Shown: in pieces, positions 7,763-17,920 of the stretch
How positions within the stretch are numbered: position 1 is the first letter of the stretch
Layout: every line of letters begins with the position of its first letter
DNA from: Fomitopsis serialis
Lineage: Eukaryota > Basidiomycota > Agaricomycetes > Polyporales > Fomitopsidaceae
Direction: 5' to 3'
NCBI RefSeq assembly: GCF_022376445.1
Contig: NW_025955343.1
Coordinates: forward strand, 1-37,040
DNA length: 37,040 nucleotides
Position numbers and translations under genes: made by a program
Notes under the pieces: model-generated
The model's database searches: none
What the model saw: only the letters and a program-made list of their open reading frames with translations
Told to the model about the DNA's origin: nothing

Positions 7763-10700
7763 CTACCACAATGTCTGGTAGGCATATTTACTAGCCCAAT
7801 TGTTCAGTAAAAATCGGGAGGCACGATCAAGCACCGAGTCTGAGGTCCAGTTGTGTACAGAAGCATCCTCGTAGTCTACTGTAGCCTGAGGAGCATTCGC
7901 GGTAGCGCGAGAGACGGTACTAGGAAAGCGCGGTATCAACTGACATGACTGACGAATAGAACTCAACGGCACGATTTCTCCGGTGGGGTGTCCATTTGCA
8001 CGAACGGGCATCTTGTTGACCTCGTACATCATGTGCACTGGATCAGCACTCGACGCCAATTTACCGTACCATTCTATGTACGCTAGAGGTCCCCCTTGCT
8101 CCCATGCCGCAGGTGCGTGAATTTCCTGTAGTGTTTGTACGTCGTGGATTTTCTTTGGCAGTCGGAAGATTACACGCAGCCTGCCTATCCGCGTCCCTGC
8201 AGAGTTGGTACATATATGTTAGACAATCACCCATGTGTTTGCTCACAATAAAACAGAACTTACCTTGCATTCCAGTGGCTTCTCCGTCCTCCCCGCGCAA
8301 GACCACCACCGTGTCGAATCTGGCTGGCTGGCTTCCACCAGCCGGCCTTGCCTTGACGCTATCCCTCTCCTCCTTGTTGTCGGAGAGGGATGCGACTCTG
8401 AACTTGAAGCCGTGGAACACGTCCAGACGGGCGAACGGGAGGTAGGTACTCGCCTTCTCTAATTCTTTGGGACTGAGTGGGCGGCCTAGCTTCAGCGAGT
8501 ACACGTATTGGGAGAGTGCGGAGGAAAATCCAGGTGCGTTGTGTTTCTCCTCGACGGAAAGCAGGGATTGCCGGGATACGGAAGGGTGTTTGGGTAGCTG
8601 GATACCGGGGGTATGATGTTTGCCTCCGTGCGCGTCGCGGGCACCGAACTCGCTGGAGCTCTCAGCGTCAGCGTCAGCGTCGGAATCGTTCGTGTCGGTG
8701 CCGAGTCTGCGCTGAAGCGTATCGTACATCGAAACCTTCTCGCGGCGTTCGAGCCACTTGATCATCTGGGGCCGGGCGTCACGGTGGTTCGATGCACGCC
8801 ATGCTTTCTTCGCGAGGTCGATATGGAGCCTTTCGAACATCTCGGTATTGAAGTTGTCGGTGGTCCCGAGGTTCCGGATTGATTCGACGTAGTGCAGGAG
8901 TGAGTGGATCTTCGGTATGTTCATATGTTCGCGTACACCGAGTTCCTTTAGAATGTGCTTGTTTTGATGGAATACCTTCAGGGATTCTTCCATGTAACCC
9001 AGTGTCGTATCGTCGTGAGTCGGATACTGAGCGAGATAAATGAAATCAAGAAGGGAACGGAAGGTGAGCATGGCTGCCTTGGGAACACGTCCGACAAGGC
9101 ACCCTAGGAGGACACGAGCGATGTCCTTGCGTTCCCCCCAGAGACCTGGGACAGCGCAGAGATCCCATTCTTGAAGTGCCGCGTGCCGTACGCAGGCGGA
9201 AGGGAGCGTATACGCTGATCCAGCTCCTTGGGGTCCATGATTTCACCGCACCACTCCAGAATGTGCTTGAATACACCCTGGTATAGCTGGTGTAGCACGT
9301 CTGGAGTGATGCATGAGTGAATATTAGTGAACGGTAGGTCCTTCCAGAATGGATTGATGGCGTAACCCGATACGTTGTACTCCTTGCAGGCAGTGGAGAA
9401 GGCCGCTGAGTCTCTGCCACCCTTCTCCCTGGCTTTACGGAGTACATCGAGGGTCCATATCTGCGTGCGTGGTATTCGCGCAGCAGCATCCTCGAGCCCA
9501 GTTTCGGGACACTGACACACAGGGCATGTACCGTACTTGGCGCACCCGACCAAACACTGCTCAGGGTAGTCAGCGACGTAGGATGCTAGGATTGGATGAA
9601 CTCGTCGGATTTTTCCATCGCCGCCCGTCACGTCAACACCCTCCTTGCCAGCTTGGACAAGAGGTTCCAAAATCATCCGGATGGACGCGTGGAACAATTG
9701 CTGAACCAAGGCCCTCTGCTTTCTCTCAGTGAGGCCGGTTGAGTCGACCTTGTCGACGGAGAGGTAACCGATCAAGATGCATGCGTGCTCAGACGGCTTA
9801 CGGCGTAATTCTTTAGGTATGTTGCCAAGAGTCATGTAGACTGGATAAGCGGCCTTGCTGCCCGAGAATTGGGTGAGTTGAGTCTTGTCGGTTGCAATGA
9901 TGACTGGTGCTACGGCTGATCCACTAGGGAGGAGGCTCTGGTTGTTTGTACTATTCTGAGTAAAATAGAATGAGTGTAGTAGGCGGACGTACTTACCTGA
10001 ACCGCGTTCCACCATTTTCCAGTCCACATCTCCGTATAAATTCGATTCTTACGCGTAGAGTTTGAGAATATCCTACTGGGCCGGTAAACGATGCGGTCCG
10101 CGTGAGCTGGGTTGCCTAGCAAGGCCTTGATGGCCTGTATGATGTCGCGGAATTGGACAAGGTGCGTCTCACCAGGCCGATCCTTGAATGAGATCCATCG
10201 CTCCTGCCAACCAGCCCTCTCCGGGATGGCATCGACTTTCTGTAACAGTGCTCTATTGTTGTGGTATGACAAGCCTAGCTTATCTTTAACCTGACGTGTA
10301 CATTGGGTGAGCTTCTCCGAGTCCAGTCATAGAGATACAATAATACTTACTTGAGGTATGCGCAGAAAACGATCCACAGCACCTTGCCCTATCCCCTCCT
10401 TGATGAACCATTTGGCTATCTCCCAGTCCGTCTCGCCACTGAATGGATCCCATACCGCACCCGCAGACGTGTGGTCTTGCACATCTACAAGTTTGTCAGG
10501 ATGAGCAAAGTACTTCAAGATCTAGACAAATGGGTACTCACCGGCACCGGCACCTTCGGTCTCACGGGAGAAGTGTTTTCTCCACATCTCCCTGACCGTC
10601 TCTCCCTCACCCTTGACTTTACCAGCATCCCTATTTACTTCTTCAACCCGTTCGTCTTCATCGTCATCCAGTGAGACGGCCGTACGCCGTTTTGGTGCTG

Positions 10701-11239
10701 ACGGTGAAGACGTGGATGGTGCGGAAGATGTTGATGCGACGCGGCTGGGTCCAGCAATAGGAACGAAGTGATATAACTCGTCGTATTCCTCATCTTTGTC
10801 GCTCTCTTCATCGCTTTCTTCTTCTGACTGCTCTTCATGACCGAAATCTGTAGATGTGTCATAAGCGCTGACTCATACACAGACTGCGTGAATAGCTCAC
10901 CTTGAGAATACTGTACGTCTTCGTGACTTGAATCGTCTATGCTATGCTCGCGTTGTGGAGTAGAGTGCCTTATCTGCGGTCAGTTAAACAACATTAACAC
11001 ACAATACAGATTGCGCACCTTGACCGGTCCTCAATTTCCTCAATTTCATCCCCAGATGCGTCGGACAGAGGCTCCTCGTCCCGGTTAAGTTCCCGCAGCT
11101 TTCCCTTCTTGTACCACGCACAACTGCGGCTGGTAGATTGATGGGAAATGAGGCCTTGCATGCTGTCGAATGGTCGGTTGCATGCGTCACATGTTGGGCC
11201 CAACAAGTCGGCCAAAGAAAATAACCGCCTCTTAGGCAT
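7763..11239 (-). CDS. Plavaka-family (CACTA-like) transposase
   Basis: This is a transposase of the fungal Plavaka group, which moves DNA transposons by cut-and-paste. Minus-strand order: an N-terminal zinc finger (CDACNRPFDSMQGLISHQ..SCAWY, start ATG at 11239); an acidic linker; a helical block (WIAKWF-like, about 10460-10350); the core (VAPVIIATDKTQLTQFSG, AYPVYMTLGNI, HPILASYVADYPEQCLVGC, CPVCQCPE, INPFWKDLPF, CITPDVLHQLYQGVFKH); and the C-terminal half (LLDFIYLAQYP, GTTDNFNTEMFERLHIDLAK), ending at a VLDRASRFLLNNW..YAYQTLW tail and stop at 7763. All are family hallmarks. Introns are inferred near 11018-10974, 10900-10848, 10540-10484, 10365-10305, 9990-9935 and 8263-8200. The frame breaks once, at a run of six C (9134-9139, plus strand). 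One extra base there would restore the conserved reading. It is divergent from the gene at 12087. Confidence 0.9.
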
Positions 11240-11858
11240 CCCTGACGCATATTTGAGGCTCTTCCAACGGTAAGAGAGCGGTTTTGACTCACCGGTGCAG
11301 TGTCAGGAGCGAATACAGAGTGGAAAAAGCTGAAGGTAGGGTTTTTTGGGGAAAAACCGAGCGGTGAGGGACGTGTCAGTGTTGGAGTGGGACCCCCTGC
11401 ATTCCTTTCTCGCTTGCGCAAGAGTCCCAGCTGATCTTGACAGGCAGCGCTCGTTTGGGCGTTCTCTCAGGCGCCTTGTTTCTCTCTCTCTTCTGCTCCT
11501 TGCCGCAAAGCCATACATACAGTGCGTAGATCTAGTGGGCCTCTCTACTTACCTGTGCCTTTTGCTCACCACAACAGAACCAGCGATCTCCAGTGAAGCT
11601 CGTTGCATTGACGGTCTCAAGCATAGGGCCTAGTATAGTGAGTTTGTCTTCATGGCTCCTATTACGTTGTCTGACTTATTTCTGTCTGACTCAAAGCCAA
11701 CGCCGGTGTTGTCCATATACTAGTATATTAGGTGAGTTCAAAGATACGCTAGAGCACATTTCCGATCAAATGGGACATGCCGTTGTAACATATTCCTTGC
11801 CTGCACGAGTACGAGTACGCGCGTTCACGCCTATCTTGTACCACCCCCATCCCTGCCC

Positions 11859-11876
11859 ATGCTATTATTAGCATGT
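11859..11876. repeat. Short perfect hairpin
   Basis: CATGCTA and TAGCATG form a 7-base perfect inverted repeat around a 4-base loop. It directly abuts the larger hairpin that follows. Confidence 0.6.
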
Positions 11877-11921
11877 CCCGATCTGGACCGCGCGGTGACC
11901 CCGCGCCGTCCAAATCGGGAC
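11875..11921. repeat. 47-base near-perfect hairpin
   Basis: The left arm GTCCCGATCTGGAC (11875-11888) pairs with GTCCAAATCGGGAC (11908-11921) at 13 of 14 positions. Inside it, GCGCGG pairs perfectly with CCGCGC around TGACC. The total is about 21 stem positions with two mismatches and a 5-base loop. It does not look like a tRNA (no GGTTCGA-type B box). Confidence 0.75.
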
Positions 11922-11959
11922 TAGTACCAGGGCGGCCTTTCCATGTGCATCGTCGGATG

Positions 11960-12035
11960 GCATTGCAAGTAACGGTCCCCGGCTGTAACCGGGTCACTTG
12001 ACCTCTGAAAGGGGCCGCATCGTCCCGGTTACATA
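11960..12035. repeat. Further overlapping inverted repeats
   Basis: CCCGG..CCGGG brackets CTGTAA, caagta/tcacttg extends it outward imperfectly, and GTAACCGGG pairs with CCCGGTTAC about 40 bases downstream. Together with 11859-11921 they form a cluster of foldbacks just upstream of the cargo gene. Confidence 0.55.
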
Positions 12036-12086
12036 ACGGCACGATAAGTGTGTTCCCTTTGCGTTACAGCGCTGCCTCCCTGAGTC

Positions 12087-14289
12087 ATGCAGGTCCCCGC
12101 TCATTCCTTCGCCCAGGCGTACAACGGCCTCAGCCCTCGGGACGAGTGCCCCTCTGTGCACCCCGGCTCTCCGGATTTTCAGTTTTCTGCAACGGACTCG
12201 CACTTCGGGGGGAAGTACAGCATCTTTACAGAGCTTCCAATTACACGTAAGTTCCCGACTCCTGAGTCCGTCAGCTTAACCACTACTGACTGTTGAGCAG
12301 CGCCCCCCCTTCTGATATCACATCGAGCGACGACGAAGAAATTAACATTGAGGTGCTGCACAACTGGCCCATCACTCGACGGGTCTTTGGCGCATTACTG
12401 CAGGACCCAGAGTTTCCAAAAGTCTACTGCCACGCCAGGGTAAGTATATATTCGGTTGCGTTGTATGTATACGATTTAACTGGCAGTGCAACATCAGGAA
12501 ACCAGGCTTTCACCGCAAGAGTGGGTGCAGCTAAGGGGGTTCCTCATCCACCATTCGAATCTCCTCCGTTATTTTTGGTAAGCTTGAATTTGCGGTGTTC
12601 ACGGTTCATAGCAGCTTAAGAATCTCTCATGCAGGTTCGACTACGATATGACCACCAACCGCCTCATCTCCGGGTCCCCCGGGCCCCTTCATCAAGTCAT
12701 ACTCCCAATGATCGACACCATGTTGATCGAGCCGGTGATCACGCCATGGATGGATCTACTCCGCGAGCACCTCGTCCACTCGACGCTGCAGAGGCTTACG
12801 GACAACACCGTGATCTCGGCGGGGCAATTGACGGTGCCTGACCTCACGATCAGGTTGGTTTTCAGACCGAAGGTGGCGAGGACGAGGCAGTACGACTTTG
12901 ACCTTCTGTCGGTGGAGAATGCGCACACCCAGTCCCGCAAGGCGGTCTTGGAGAAGGTAAGTGACCTGATCATTTTACCTCACGCTGGCTCACTGGACCG
13001 GCAGACGGCGAAGCGCATGGTCATCAGCACGGACCAGCACACCCCATGCGTGGTTGTACCTGCCGAGACCGAGGCGGCAGCGGGGACGGCGGCAGCGGAG
13101 GCGGCGGCGAGCAAGGGTGCGGATAGTTCTGGTTCGGATGCGGGTTCGGGTTCAGGGGGTGGATCGTCGCTCTCGGCACTCACGTCGCTCAGTGATGAGG
13201 GGTCCCAGTCTCAGGCTGGAGCCGGCGGTGCAGTTTTCGACGCACACGGTGAACTCTCCGACTTGTCGTCTCTCACCCTTTCGCAGCCAGGAGCCGGCTC
13301 ACAAGTCGACGACGGGGCGCCAGCGGGAGAGAAGAAATCAGCTCCGAAGATATACCTGGCGTCAGCGCATGTTGTCGTGATCATCGACGAGATGACACCT
13401 GCGCAGACCAAGAAGGCTCTCGGGGATACCTTCCACCCTCCCACCGGCAACATTTTGCAGGAGCTCCCTCTCCCAGACGACTGCGTCTCCGGTGGGTGGG
13501 CACACAAGGGCGAGATCTATGTCGGGCGTACGCACGCGTATCTGATGGCGTTCCAAGGGCCTGCCGACGGCAGGCTCTTGATGACGAGGGCGAGATCCTT
13601 CACGATGAAGGACTGGGTAGACTGTTACAAGGCCCTGGTAAGTAGTTGAACACAACTCAATATCAGCATCAATGGTTGACGTTTGTATGCAGCCCGTGCG
13701 ATCAAACTGGAAGACGGCCTCGGCGGCGGAGCTCGCACAACGCGACCTCTTCTTCTCCGAGACATGGGACCCCATCATGGGGGAGATGCGACATCAAATC
13801 TTCAAGCATGCGGTCCTGTGCCTGGACTGGCTACGCCATGACCGGGAAAAGATCAGGCGACTTGGTGAGCAGGAGGACGTCTTCAATTTTCGGGAGCCAT
13901 CCATCAGCGATCCATCCGCCGTGATGTTCGCTGAGCTTCGCGACGCCGCGAGGGACTCGGCGCTGGAGCGCATAGCCAAGGGCCAACCCGACGAAGTCCA
14001 GACGGCCCATCAGAGCTACGCCGCAGTCCCCTTGCAAGAAGCTCTTGCGCACAGCAGACTAGTCAGGAAGCACGTTGAAGACAAGAACTACGACGAGGCC
14101 GACAGGGAGCTCAAGAGGATGTGCTACGGGGAGACGGTCCCTGACGACATCGTGCCCGATTCGGACCCGGAGGCGCAGGGGGATATATCGTTCTCCAGCG
14201 ATTCTTCAGGGCCTAGCGACCTGGCCCAGGACTCCGACTACGATCCGAAGGGGTATGGCAAGCAGAAAGGCGTCAATCGTCGTCGCTGA
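12087..14289 (+). CDS. Cargo protein of unknown family between Plavaka and TET/JBP genes
   Basis: Exons are inferred at 12087-12246, 12301-12439, 12498-12577, about 12635-12956, about 13006-13630 and about 13691-14289. The predicted product is about 620 residues. It has an acidic patch (SSDDEEINIEVLHNWPITRR), a WVQLRGFLIHHSNLLRYFW block, and a conserved-looking module with VPDLTIRL, RQYDFDLLSVENAHTQSRKA and TAKRMVIS. A Ser/Gly/Ala-rich linker (about 13060-13340) follows, then KIYLASAHVVVIIDEM and a charged C-terminus with DSDPEAQGD. I do not recognise the family. The PD...E.A.(T/S)QS pattern recalls PD-(D/E)xK-like domains of basidiomycete hypothetical proteins, which is only a guess. Exon 1 joins exon 2 out of frame at a run of seven C (12303-12309), so either one base is missing or the first exon is wrong. 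Divergent orientation from the transposase suggests it is transposon cargo. Confidence 0.6.
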
Positions 14290-14378
14290 GCGATCTCGCG
14301 TGAGCTCTCTAGAGCATGTACAACATCTCGGTCGTCCGGTTTCACGTCTTGTGTGTTCAGCTCGGTTCGTTGTCGTTC

Positions 14379-14422
14379 GTCATAGTTATGCCCGTGTTTT
14401 GTCATAGTTATGCCCATGTTTT
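14379..14422. repeat. 22-base tandem duplication
   Basis: Two adjacent copies of gtcatagttatgcccRtgtttt (14379-14400 and 14401-14422) differ at one base. They lie in the 3' flank of the cargo gene. Confidence 0.85.
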
Positions 14423-14630
14423 GTCACCGCGCTCTCGTATCGTTCTCGTACCGCCTTCGCACCGCTTTGTACATTTTCCGTACGGCTTGTCATGTAAAAT
14501 TCACCATCGCCACTACTACATCTCAATGAATATGTCTGTCATCCATATACCATCCGGCCCCCCGCGGCATTGTAGTCCCGTGATCACCGGATCCTGGACG
14601 TGCATCCCACTGTCAGTGTTTGCCACCAGC

Positions 14631-17600
14631 ATGGTTGGAAGCCTGGCTATGTCTCTGACGCTGTCACAGGACGAGCAAACTGACCTGGTTAATTTACTAG
14701 GCCAAACTGAGTCGCTCACGCCTGCCTTACAGTCCTTGTTTGGGCGTCTTCAGCAAACACAAGGCTTTCAAGAAAGTCGGGATGAGCTCGCCGGCTACAT
14801 TACATCCCTTGCTGGTGAGTTGTCTGCACTTTTTCAGGTGCAAAGAATAAAAATAACCTGATTGGACAGCGGGCCCGGCTGTAGGGCATACTAATTCAAG
14901 TGAACAAGCTCCTTCAAGTTCAGTAGTGTCGACATCTCAGAAACGCACTGGTTACGGTACTCATAGCGCGGAACTATCAACTAACACCGCAGTGCAGGAT
15001 AACGGTAAGATTTGCTACCCGGCAGTTAATTGCAGGACTAACCTGTACGGACAGGGACACATGGCGGCACCGTCAGTGGAACCCAGGACTCAGAGGTGGG
15101 CCCTGTGCGATCGGCGAGGTCCGAACGTCCCTCTCGGGTTTCCAAGAAGCCTTATGCCGTGGACAAGTACCCTCCCGGAAACGCGAGACAATTGCTGCGT
15201 CTGCGCCCGCAACACCGCTGGGATCCTGATTGTAACAGGGGGGGTGTAGTACACGCTCCTCTGCAGTGGGATCCGCTAGACGAACCTGTCCAAGCTTTGT
15301 CGGCCGCCGTCACGAAGTCTCTGAGTCTGCTTACAGCCAATCTCACGTCTGAACGCGTATTGGACACCGGCAGAGCGGTATATCGGAGCATGGCTCTGTT
15401 ACAAGACGCTCCGTTCAAGGAAGACGAGTCCCTCACCGATTTGGCAGAGAGGTGCTCATCAAGTCTGAAGCTCGATACGTCGGCCAGTTTCTGGTCATGA
15501 TCAGCATGATACGGCTAGCCTGTAGAATATCAAGGTGAGTGTAGAGAAATCTGCCGTCGTATGTGCTCACGGTAGCGTTTCTCAATGTCCAGCCTCCTTC
15601 AAACGAACGAGGACCTGACCGTGACCGAGATCTGGCGCCAGGAATTCGAACAGATCAAGGGTGCCCCAAAGAAGAGAACATTCCAAGACTGGAATACCAT
15701 GGGCATTAAGTATGCAAGATTTGCCGGCGGAGGTGCGCCGCCTTTCCTCGGGAATTACGAGGTCTGCAGAGGATTGACCAATGTGCAGGGTCCATACACA
15801 CCCTGGTGCTTATTGCGGCACAGAATCTCAGAGGCCCACTCGGCACTGCAGATGGACAAGTAGCACGGGAGATTGGCAACCTACTGAGGTGGCCGGGCAG
15901 TGAGTAACTTATTGTGGCATGATTGTCTCCCTGCTTACAGGCAGACATAGATTCAAAAAACGGCCGCACTGTCAAGGAGATCATAATACCCGCGGTTGCG
16001 CTTCTTCGACAACGCTTCCCTACCATGGCGATTCAATTGCCTGATACCGGGACTCATCATTCTGACGGCTCGACGACTGGACCATACTGTCACACCCTGC
16101 TCTGTGGTGATCTAGACGCATCCGACGACTTCTTTGACTCGTTGAAGCTCAAGTGAGTGTGTCCGTATTAGCCGTGTGTAGCATATGCCTTACTGTGGAT
16201 TCATAGTTCGTTTTCCCTGGTACCAAGATGCAAAACCAGTTGGACTTCATGCTTCCTTCCTGGTTCATTGGCCGGTGATAGTAGAGGCCCTAGCGTCGGC
16301 GTTGAACAAGAGAGCGCTTTGGGAACATCGTCACCGCTGACACCATTGAGATCGGAGGATTCCTTTGCAAGCGACCCGAGTCATGAAGAATACGGTGGGC
16401 AGTTGCTTCCGGCTGATCAGTGGCTGTCCGACAACATTGCCACCGAGGTATACGTCATTCACACAACTTACGATGCTCAGCATGAGGACAACAAGCGTTA
16501 TCCTGCTCCCCGCGGTGACAAGGACAGGAACGTTGCCTGGACGGAAAATGCTCGACTACAAGCCCAGGATGCAAGGGTACCCACGAGCCTTCAAGACCTG
16601 GAACTTCAAGTACGTTGACAAACTTCGTTTTTTTGCCATGCTCAATGGCTTTTCTTGTATCACGCAGTTAGGAAAATTGTACGTTGATGGAAAGAGATTT
16701 GCCGAAGAACAGTATGTCCGCGTGCCGTTAGAGCTTGTACCGTGAGTCACATTGCAACCACTATTGTCGTGTTGAGGTTAAATATCTGCAGGGATGTGCT
16801 GACTATACGCGGCGCTGAAGGTGCCTTGATCGCCTGCGTTTGCACGTCCATGCCGGCGAGCATGCGAAGCAACCTCATCAATGGCTTGATTGCCTGTTTC
16901 GACAAGGACCCATTGAAGATGGTCGACACTGCAACCTCAAACGTCTCACAGAGATATCAATTCGAAACGATACACTTTTCATGGTATAATCGACATTGCA
17001 CGAAAGTAAGTGGAATAGCGAGTTCAATGACAACTCACCTCACTGTAATCCCATACTATAGGGACATGAAGCCCCGGATGATGTACCCCCGCAGATGATG
17101 AGCAGATCCGGCGTCTCAAGAACGAATTACGGCCAGCTAATACCTTATACCTCCAAGGACATGGAGGATCATCGATCCATATACCAGTCACTGAAGTCAA
17201 TTCTCGGGGACGTATTCAGCTGGATCGAACACAAGGTGAGGCTTGTTTGTCAATATGCTGTCATACCGCACACAACTGAACAAATCATTGTAGTTACAGC
17301 ACGTTCTTCCAGGGGAGTACCGGCATCTCGAAGCAACCGCGGACATACTCCCGGAACATCACCGTTCACTCGCCAATCCCTTCGTCAGCCTGGTCGTGAA
17401 CCTCAACGTCGCAACGTACGCACATAGGGATAGCAAGGACGACACGATCTGCCTCGTACTACCCATTGGGGATTTCAAGGGCGCCGAGCTTTGTCTCGAG
17501 GAACCAGGTATTGTCCTACCAGTCCAGAACGGGGACTTTGCTGTCTTTCCGTCTTGCCGGGTCACTCATTATAACCTGCACTACAAGGGCACTAGAGCGT

Positions 17601-17686
17601 CGATTGTGCTACATACTGACAAGGAAATGTCTACGTGGAGGCTAGGCGACCGTAACGGGTGGTCGTCTAACACTCATTTTCGCTAG
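14631..17686 (+). CDS. TET/JBP-like 2-oxoglutarate/Fe(II) DNA dioxygenase
   Basis: TET/JBP enzymes hydroxylate 5-methylcytosine or thymine in DNA using Fe(II) and 2-oxoglutarate. The C-terminal domain (about 17160-17686) is the fungal TET/JBP type: NLNVATYAHRDSKDD gives the HxD iron ligands (His and Asp codons at 17423-17431), then LVLPIGDFKGAELCL, GDFAVFPS, the distal iron His in RVTHYN (about 17567), and KGTRASIVLHTDKE with the 2-oxoglutarate-binding Arg (about 17595). The upstream region (residues 1-700) has a helical N-terminus, a Ser-rich linker and an ARYVGQFLVMISMIRLA / IHTLVLIAAQNLRG helical block. Introns are inferred near 14814-14870, 15004-15053, 15535-15592, 15733-15769 (only 37 bases), 15901-15948, 16156-16206, 16610-16667, 16742-16792, 17008-17063 and 17236-17292. 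The frame shifts once near 15446-15452 (ggcagagagg), with one base apparently missing. The start ATG at 14631 opens the first clearly coding exon. Confidence 0.82.
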
Positions 17687-17920
17687 ACGTAGCACGGAAT
17701 TCCTTAGACCAATTGTGCGTACCGTGCTATAGTATGTTGATCCTCACACAGCTCGGTCACTTTTACTTGATCACTTGTCTACAAGTACCTTAAGCTTCTG
17801 CCTCGGCTCTCCGCCCTGTGGGAATATTATGCGAGCTTCCGTGCACACGAAGAAGTTGAACTGGTAAGGTCGGCGTCTCGTTTTGACCCGCTATCCGATC
17901 TCTCTCTGGCTCTGTCGACC

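Larger units (their letters stand above)
11240..12086. promoter_or_regulatory. Divergent intergenic region between transposase and cargo genes
   Basis: It separates the minus-strand Plavaka gene from the plus-strand cargo gene and must hold both 5' ends. No supported coding sequence is visible. The right part (11859-12035) is packed with inverted repeats. Promoter elements were not identified with confidence. Confidence 0.45.

Noticed and set aside
8650..8700. Direct repeat gcgtcagcgtcagcgtcgg as a possible array
   Set aside because: It is a short coding repeat (Asp/Ala-rich) in the Plavaka protein. No CRISPR-like spacing, and the organism is a fungus.
10984..11421. 145-residue minus-strand frame overlapping the Plavaka N-terminus
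   Set aside because: The alternative frame carries the zinc finger and splices cleanly into the transposase; this frame has no motif.
11875..11921. tRNA or other classical RNA gene at the strong hairpin
   Set aside because: No A/B box, no cloverleaf and no acceptor stem pairing beyond one hairpin.
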